Shown one piece after another: positions 59,678-64,000 of a stretch of DNA of 64,000 nt; the stretch's first letter is position 1, and the number at the start of each line of letters is the position of its first letter. The notes beneath the pieces were generated by a model. It had not been told where the DNA came from. It did not search any database and saw nothing but the letters and a program-made list of their open reading frames with translations. The position numbers were made by a program, and so were the translations under genes. Origin of the DNA: DASWNP01 sp036399175 (GTDB lineage Bacteria > Acidobacteriota > Blastocatellia > Pyrinomonadales > Pyrinomonadaceae). The DNA lies in contig DASWNP010000040.1 in assembly GCA_036399175.1 (NCBI GenBank), positions 1 to 64,000 on the forward strand, read 5' to 3'.

Positions 59678-61890
59678 TGTCGAAGAGTTTTTACAGAAGC
59701 GTTTTGAGCTGCGCGTCCGCGCGGACGCCTTTGAAGCATTCGCTTCATCGAGCTACGGCGCAAGCAGTTCTGCTCGTCGCCGCGTGGCTGGTCTGCCTGT
59801 TCGTCGCAGGCGGTGCGCACGCGCAGAGTCAGTCCGGGCAGCCGACAAGCGTTCGGCAGCAGCCGCAGGCTGCGCCGCCCGCGCCTTCGAGTTCTGAAAA
59901 GCGGAAACGTCCGGCGCAGGCTGTGCCTCCCGTGCAGCCGCCCGTGAGCGTGTCGCCCGCCGTGACGGTCGCGCCCGTGCTCGCCGCGCCTGCTACATCT
60001 GTTACGCCGCGCACTCCGCGCACGCCGAGGACGGCTGCGACTCCGCCGAGGGCGGCCTCTGCCCTGAGCCGCGTGAGTGCGCCGCTCGCGCCTCTCGCGC
60101 CGCCCTCCGTGATTACCGTCGTCCATCGCCTGAGCGGCTGGAAGCTTCTGACGCATCTGACCTCCGCGCAGCCCGCGCGCGTCGTCGGCGTCGAAGACCT
60201 CTCCTTCAGCGCGGACGTGCATACAAACATCGTCGCTGGTTACGTCTCAAGCGACGGGCGGACGATTATCACGCGTCTGCCGCAGGCCGAAGCCGAAGCG
60301 GAAACAGTGAGCGTGCCGCCGAGCTTCGAGGGCTTTCCGGCGGGCATGGCGGGCGAGTCGGAACTGGTCGTCGTCAGGAACGACGGGACGGAGGTTAAAG
60401 CGAAGTTCGTCGGCCTCGACGCGAGCACAGGGCTTTCCTTCCTCGAAGTTGCCGAGCCTCTGCTGCCGCCGATGCAGGCGCTGCGTCCGTTGCGCACGCC
60501 GATAGTTGAAGGTCAACGCGTGCACCTTTTCGCGCCGGGCCCCGTCATCAGCGCGCCGCCACCGCCGACGCCAGCCGTCGCGCCGCAGCCTTCAGTTGCG
60601 CCCGTCGCTCCCGTCGTCTCTCGTCAAACGTCGGGCGACGAAGGTTTCATCTACGCGGGAATGGGCACGCTCGAAGGTCGGCTGACGCAGATAAAGCGCG
60701 CGCCGTCGGGCGCGGCGATTGAAGCGGGCGTGCGCTCGGAGAGTCTCTCGCCGGAATGGACGGGCGCTATCGCCGTCAACGACGCGGGCGCGCTCGTCGG
60801 CATCCTGACTCGCAGCGACGACGACGGCACGACGCGTCTGCTGCCCGCCGAAGTCATCAGGAGCGCGAAGGCGCGCGTGCTCGCGAGGCGTTCGAGCGTG
60901 CTGCGTCCCTGGCTCGGAGCGCGCGGCGCGGCTGTCTCGAACGCGCCGCTCGACAGCCTGCTCGCCAACGGTTGGCCGCGCGCCGAAGCGACCGCCCTCG
61001 TCAACAAGCGCCTCGGAGTGCTCCTGACTTCGGTCGTGCCGGGCACGCCCGCTGCTCTGGCCGGACTACGCACGGGCGATGTCGTCGCACGCATCGACGC
61101 GCGCGAAGTGAAAAACATGGACGACTTCTCCTTCTTTCTCGGAGAAGCCGGAAGCGGCTCGACGCTCAGCTTCACCATCCTGCGCGCCGCCGAGCACGAC
61201 CCGCTTCGCCTCTCCGTCAAGCTCAGCGAAGCGCAAAACCCGGCCAGCGCGACGCAGCGCGCCGAGGCGCGAGCGGCGCTTGAGCAGGCTCGGCGGGAGA
61301 TGGCCGGGCGGCGAGCGGTGCTCGCAAAGGCGCGACTCGTCGAGACCGAAGCGCGAAACGAAGTGGCGCTGGCGCGTCGCGTCGAGAGCGATGCACGTGC
61401 AGCGAACGATGGGCGTCGCGTCTCGGAAGCTCAAAAGCTGTTGACCGAAGCGATGCGCAAGGTCTCTGAGGCGGAGGCGCGCGTCGCCGGAGTTTCGAGA
61501 GAAGTTGAAGCGAGCATGAAGCTCGTCACGGAAGCGGAGCGGCGAGCGGTCGAGCTTGAACGTGCGCGCCTCGGCGCGTTCGCCGGAACACCTCTCGTCG
61601 AAGGGCTCGACGCCATCGGCATCTCGCGTAAGCTCGCCGAGCGTTTTCAAGCGCGCGGCGGCCTGCTCGTCGTCTCCGTCCGCACGGGAAGCGCGGCCGA
61701 ACGACTGGGCTTACGCGCCGGCGATGTCATCGAAACCGTCAACGACGATTTAATCCCCGCGCCCGTGCAGGCGTCTGAAAACAATGCTTTCGAGTTCAAA
61801 TTTGAAAGCGGCGCTCTCAAGCGTCTCGGCGTCGTGCGCGGCGGACAGAAAATCTCCTTCCAGCTTCCTTCCAATAGCTCGCCGAAATAA
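59677..61890 (+). CDS. HtrA-like PDZ protein, probably without protease activity
   Basis: A 737-residue exported protein. The signal-anchor-like start includes AVLLVAAWLVCLFVAGGAHA and is followed by a Pro/Ala-rich stretch. A trypsin-like domain of HtrA type is at about 160-400, but the histidine region reads VSSDGRTIITRLPQ instead of the expected TNNHV, and the serine region reads SPEWTGAIAVNDAGALVGI instead of GNSGG. PDZ1 is at about 445-510 (LTSVVPGTPAALAGLRTGDVV), a long Ala/Glu/Arg coiled coil is at about 525-630, and PDZ2 ends the protein (VVSVRTGSAAERLGLRAGDV). It looks like a pseudoprotease that may sense misfolded proteins for the anti-sigma factor. Confidence 0.8.
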   Translation: MSKSFYRSVLSCASARTPLKHSLHRATAQAVLLVAAWLVCLFVAGGAHAQSQSGQPTSVRQQPQAAPPAPSSSEKRKRPAQAVPPVQPPVSVSPAVTVAPVLAAPATSVTPRTPRTPRTAATPPRAASALSRVSAPLAPLAPPSVITVVHRLSGWKLLTHLTSAQPARVVGVEDLSFSADVHTNIVAGYVSSDGRTIITRLPQAEAEAETVSVPPSFEGFPAGMAGESELVVVRNDGTEVKAKFVGLDASTGLSFLEVAEPLLPPMQALRPLRTPIVEGQRVHLFAPGPVISAPPPPTPAVAPQPSVAPVAPVVSRQTSGDEGFIYAGMGTLEGRLTQIKRAPSGAAIEAGVRSESLSPEWTGAIAVNDAGALVGILTRSDDDGTTRLLPAEVIRSAKARVLARRSSVLRPWLGARGAAVSNAPLDSLLANGWPRAEATALVNKRLGVLLTSVVPGTPAALAGLRTGDVVARIDAREVKNMDDFSFFLGEAGSGSTLSFTILRAAEHDPLRLSVKLSEAQNPASATQRAEARAALEQARREMAGRRAVLAKARLVETEARNEVALARRVESDARAANDGRRVSEAQKLLTEAMRKVSEAEARVAGVSREVEASMKLVTEAERRAVELERARLGAFAGTPLVEGLDAIGISRKLAERFQARGGLLVVSVRTGSAAERLGLRAGDVIETVNDDLIPAPVQASENNAFEFKFESGALKRLGVVRGGQKISFQLPSNSSPK

Positions 61891-61901
61891 CTTCGACTCC
61901 T

Positions 61902-61987
61902 AAAGTCTGGAGTCTGGAGTCTGGAGTCAAAACCCAAAGACTTCTGGTCTTTGACTCAAGACTTTAGACTCCAGACTCCAGACTTCT
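61902..61987. repeat. heptad inverted-repeat element, family B copy 4
   Basis: 26-bp arms at 61903-61928 (AAGTCTGG, AGTCTGG, AGTCTGG, AGTC) and 61960-61985 pair with only two mismatches. The loop TCAAAACCCAAAGACTTCTG resembles the 9.7 kb loop. It directly follows the PDZ gene and probably ends the operon. Confidence 0.9.
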
Positions 61988-62099
61988 AGCCCGCTTTTTT
62001 CCGCGCCTTTCCGCCCGCAATTGTGCTAATCTAAATGCACCCGAAAGCTCCTGGTTTCAAATCGCAAATTGCTCGCGGAAAGGTCTATCCTACTACTCG

Positions 62100-63455
62100 A
62101 TGCTGCACAAGGCTGTTGAGCGTTATCACCAGTTGCTGGCCGACGCAGACCTCGCCGAAGCTTCACGCGCGATGCTCGACGAAGGGTTGGAGCGCGCCAA
62201 GCTGATTTTCGGGGGACGAAGGCTTTCGCCCTACCTGCGCCCGCACTTCGTCACCGAGACGGACTTCGCGCGCGTCACGCAAATCTGCGAAACCATCTGG
62301 AGCGCCATCCAAAAAGTTAAAGACGCGGCCATCGAAGACGATTCGCTGCTGGACGAGCTGGGACTCACGGACATCGAGCGCGAGCTGGTCTCAATCGACC
62401 CCGGTTATCGCGCCGTCTCGCCGACCGCTCGCCTCGATTCGTTTCTGACAGACGACGCCTACAGCTTCGTCGAGCTGAACGGCGAGAGCCCCGCAGGGAT
62501 AGCTTTCGCCGACGCCGCCTTCGAGATTTTCTCCGCGCTCCCCGTCATGCGACGCTTCGCCGAGGATTATCACCTGCGCGTCTTCAACGGTCGTCGCCTC
62601 ATGCTCGACACGCTGCTCGAAGCCTACGAAGAATTCCTCGGTCGGCGTCCTGACAGAGCGCCGCACATCGCCATCGTCGATTTCCGGGGCTTGCCGACCG
62701 AGAAGGAGTTCGAGCTATTCAAAGAGTATTTCGAGAGCGAGGGTTATCCTTCAATCGTCGCCGCGCCGGAAGAGCTGGAGTTTAGCGGCGGGCGTCTGCG
62801 CAGCGGCGCGTTCGAGATAGACATCGTCTACAAGCGCCTGCTCGTCAACGAGTATCTGCCCGTCATTAAAGAGCACGCGGCGCTTCTCGAAGCCTATCGC
62901 GCGCGCGCCGTCTGCATGGTCAACAGCTTCCGCTCCAAGCTCATTCACAAGAAGGCTCTCTTCGCCGTGCTGACCGACGAGCGCTACGCGCGCCTCTTCT
63001 CTCAAGCCGAGCGCGCGGCCATCCATGCACACGTCCCCTGGACGCGCCTCGTCCGGGCAGGGCGAACCGAGCGCAACGGCGAGACCATCGACCTGCTCGA
63101 ATTCGTCGCCGACGCGCGCGACCGGCTCGTCCTCAAGCCCAACGACGACTACGGCGGGCACGGCATCTACATCGGCTGGAACACGGACGAGATAGCATGG
63201 AGCGAGGCTCTCAAGAGCGCGCTCGCAAACGGCGACTACCTCGTGCAGGAGCGCGTCAAGACGGCGCGAGAGATGTTTCCGGCGCTTCTTGCCGACGGCT
63301 CGGTCGCCTTCGCCGAACAGTTGGTTGACCTCGACCCTCTGCTTTTCAACGGCAAGGTCGGCTCGGCCTTCACGCGGCTTTCGTCAACCGAGCTTGCCAA
63401 CGTCTCTTCGGGCGGCGGCATGGTTCCGACCTTCATCATCGACGAAAAGAGCTGA
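62100..63455 (+). CDS. circularly permuted ATP-grasp-like protein of unknown function
   Basis: A 451-residue protein with no catalytic family I can name. Recognisable parts are the N-terminal LSPYLRPHFVTETDFARV, an ELNGESPAGIAFADAAFEIF segment (acidic metal-site-like), VDFRGLPTEKEFELFKEYF and the ATP-binding-like VLKPNDDYGGHGIYIGWN late in the protein. Placing the glycine-rich loop after the metal-binding block is the pattern of circularly permuted ATP-grasp enzymes (glutathionylspermidine-synthase-like). It ends 3 bases before the PilZ gene. Substrate unknown. Confidence 0.72.
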   Translation: MLHKAVERYHQLLADADLAEASRAMLDEGLERAKLIFGGRRLSPYLRPHFVTETDFARVTQICETIWSAIQKVKDAAIEDDSLLDELGLTDIERELVSIDPGYRAVSPTARLDSFLTDDAYSFVELNGESPAGIAFADAAFEIFSALPVMRRFAEDYHLRVFNGRRLMLDTLLEAYEEFLGRRPDRAPHIAIVDFRGLPTEKEFELFKEYFESEGYPSIVAAPEELEFSGGRLRSGAFEIDIVYKRLLVNEYLPVIKEHAALLEAYRARAVCMVNSFRSKLIHKKALFAVLTDERYARLFSQAERAAIHAHVPWTRLVRAGRTERNGETIDLLEFVADARDRLVLKPNDDYGGHGIYIGWNTDEIAWSEALKSALANGDYLVQERVKTAREMFPALLADGSVAFAEQLVDLDPLLFNGKVGSAFTRLSSTELANVSSGGGMVPTFIIDEKS

Positions 63456-63458
63456 GCA

Positions 63459-63803
63459 ATGTACGAAGACGACGAGCTTAATTCCGGCGGCGGCGGGCGG
63501 CGGCAGGAAGAGCGTCGCTCCTTCGACCGCTCGCGCCTCATCGTCGATGTCTTTTTCGACGGCGCGGACATGACGGGCGTCGCCAGCACGAAAGACATCA
63601 GCGTCGGCGGCCTCTACATGAACACGCAGGCCGAGATTCCCGAAGGCGCTCTGCTCACGCTGCGTATCCCTTTCGACGAGGGCGATTGCATCGTCAACGG
63701 CGAGGTCATCTACAGCAATCCGGGTCGCGGAGTGGGCGTGCGTTTTCACGGGCTCGGCGAGAAGAACCGCGCGCTGATGGAGAGGGCGCTGGCGGGGCAA
63801 TGA
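63459..63803 (+). CDS. PilZ-domain c-di-GMP-binding protein
   Basis: A 114-residue single-domain PilZ protein. The N-terminal R20-S-F-D-R24 gives the RxxxR c-di-GMP contact and D46-x-S48-x-x-G51 in KDISVGGLYM gives the second motif; GEVIYSNPGRGVGVRFHGL completes the barrel. It starts 3 bases after the preceding stop and its own stop overlaps the next ATG, so these genes are translated together. It should bind cyclic di-GMP and pass this signal to a partner, perhaps the ATP-grasp-like protein. Confidence 0.9.
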   Translation: MYEDDELNSGGGGRRQEERRSFDRSRLIVDVFFDGADMTGVASTKDISVGGLYMNTQAEIPEGALLTLRIPFDEGDCIVNGEVIYSNPGRGVGVRFHGLGEKNRALMERALAGQ

Positions 63804-64000
63804 GCGCCCGAGGCGAGCACGCTGAAGAGATGCGGGAGACGCGCGCCTGCAAGTGGCGAGAGCTTTCCCCGGAGATTCGCGCCGCGCTCGCGCGCAAGCT
63901 CGACGGTCTCTACGGAGCCGAGTGCGACGAGCGAGCCTTCGACGGGCTCGCCGTCGATAAGCAGCAGGCGCTTCTGATTTTCGCGCGGCGAATGGAGCGT
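63800..64000 (+). CDS. hypothetical protein, open at the window end (partial)
   Basis: Starts with ATG overlapping the PilZ stop (ATGA). The 67 residues seen read MSARGEHAEEMRETRACKW and continue with helical, charged sequence (SPEIRAALARKLDGLYG, then VDKQQALLIFARRMER). The gene continues past base 64000. I do not recognise the family from this fragment, but the overlap places it in the ATP-grasp/PilZ operon. Confidence 0.6.
   Translation, partial: MSARGEHAEEMRETRACKWRELSPEIRAALARKLDGLYGAECDERAFDGLAVDKQQALLIFARRMER

Overview
The window is a 64 kb stretch of a high-GC bacterial chromosome (about 60% G+C by eye) with both ends open inside genes. I infer Acidobacteriota, probably class Blastocatellia. 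The reasons are an ElbD-like multidomain lipid enzyme, System II cytochrome c maturation, many TTG/GTG starts, housekeeping genes scattered among accessory genes, and codon use typical of that group. This assignment is from gene content only; no rRNA, tRNA or marker phylogeny is present. I saw no CRISPR array, insertion sequence, prophage or origin.

Layout. 0-7.6 kb: tail of a TonB-family protein, a PLP aminotransferase, coaD, a coiled-coil methyltransferase, then metH behind a candidate SAM-II-type riboswitch and a terminator hairpin. 7.7-18.3 kb: a lipid-flavoured region with a PlsC acyltransferase, a DAG-kinase-like enzyme and an SDR. It continues with a 1476-residue reductase/ligase/ACP/acyltransferase fusion (ElbD-like, ether lipids) in one minus-strand run with a LarA-like protein, a lipoprotein and a HAD phosphatase. 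18.8-25.6 kb: a secreted M43 metalloprotease, small proteins, exonuclease III, an SDR, a SnoaL-like protein, a histidine phosphatase and nnrD. 25.8-27.8 kb: a small coiled-coil protein, an ATP-grasp-like partner lacking the catalytic half, and a RimK/Mvd-type ATP-grasp ligase. 28.1-33.4 kb: a SIR2-domain protein followed by a membrane STAND NTPase with WD40 repeats, a probable immunity or cell-suicide pair. 33.5-46.1 kb (minus strand): a nearly complete reductive pyrimidine catabolic island (preA, preT, beta-ureidopropionase, NCS1 permease, dihydropyrimidinase, omega-aminotransferase, aldehyde dehydrogenase). It is interrupted by a HExxH membrane protein, an antitoxin-like/retropepsin-like pair, a Tat-exported cupin and a class D beta-lactamase. 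46.3-52.7 kb: acyl-CoA ligase, DUF389-like membrane protein, M20 peptidase, alpha/beta hydrolase, DUF3309 miniprotein and a ferredoxin-MBL fusion. 53.0-57.8 kb: ResB, ResC, a TPR protein and a lipoprotein. 58.1-61.9 kb: ECF sigma factor, zinc anti-sigma factor and a degenerate HtrA-like PDZ protein. 62.1-64 kb: ATP-grasp-like protein, PilZ protein and an open-ended gene.

The most unusual pattern is a set of about a dozen intergenic elements made of 7-bp (once 8-bp) tandem repeats arranged as large inverted repeats. Several different heptamers occur. Within a family the hairpin loop is conserved between distant copies, and some elements run into the ends of coding regions. They resemble in style the heptanucleotide STRR repeats of cyanobacteria and are the best candidate for something undescribed. 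Next come the ATP-grasp trio, the SIR2/STAND-WD40 pair and the SAM-II-like RNA before metH.
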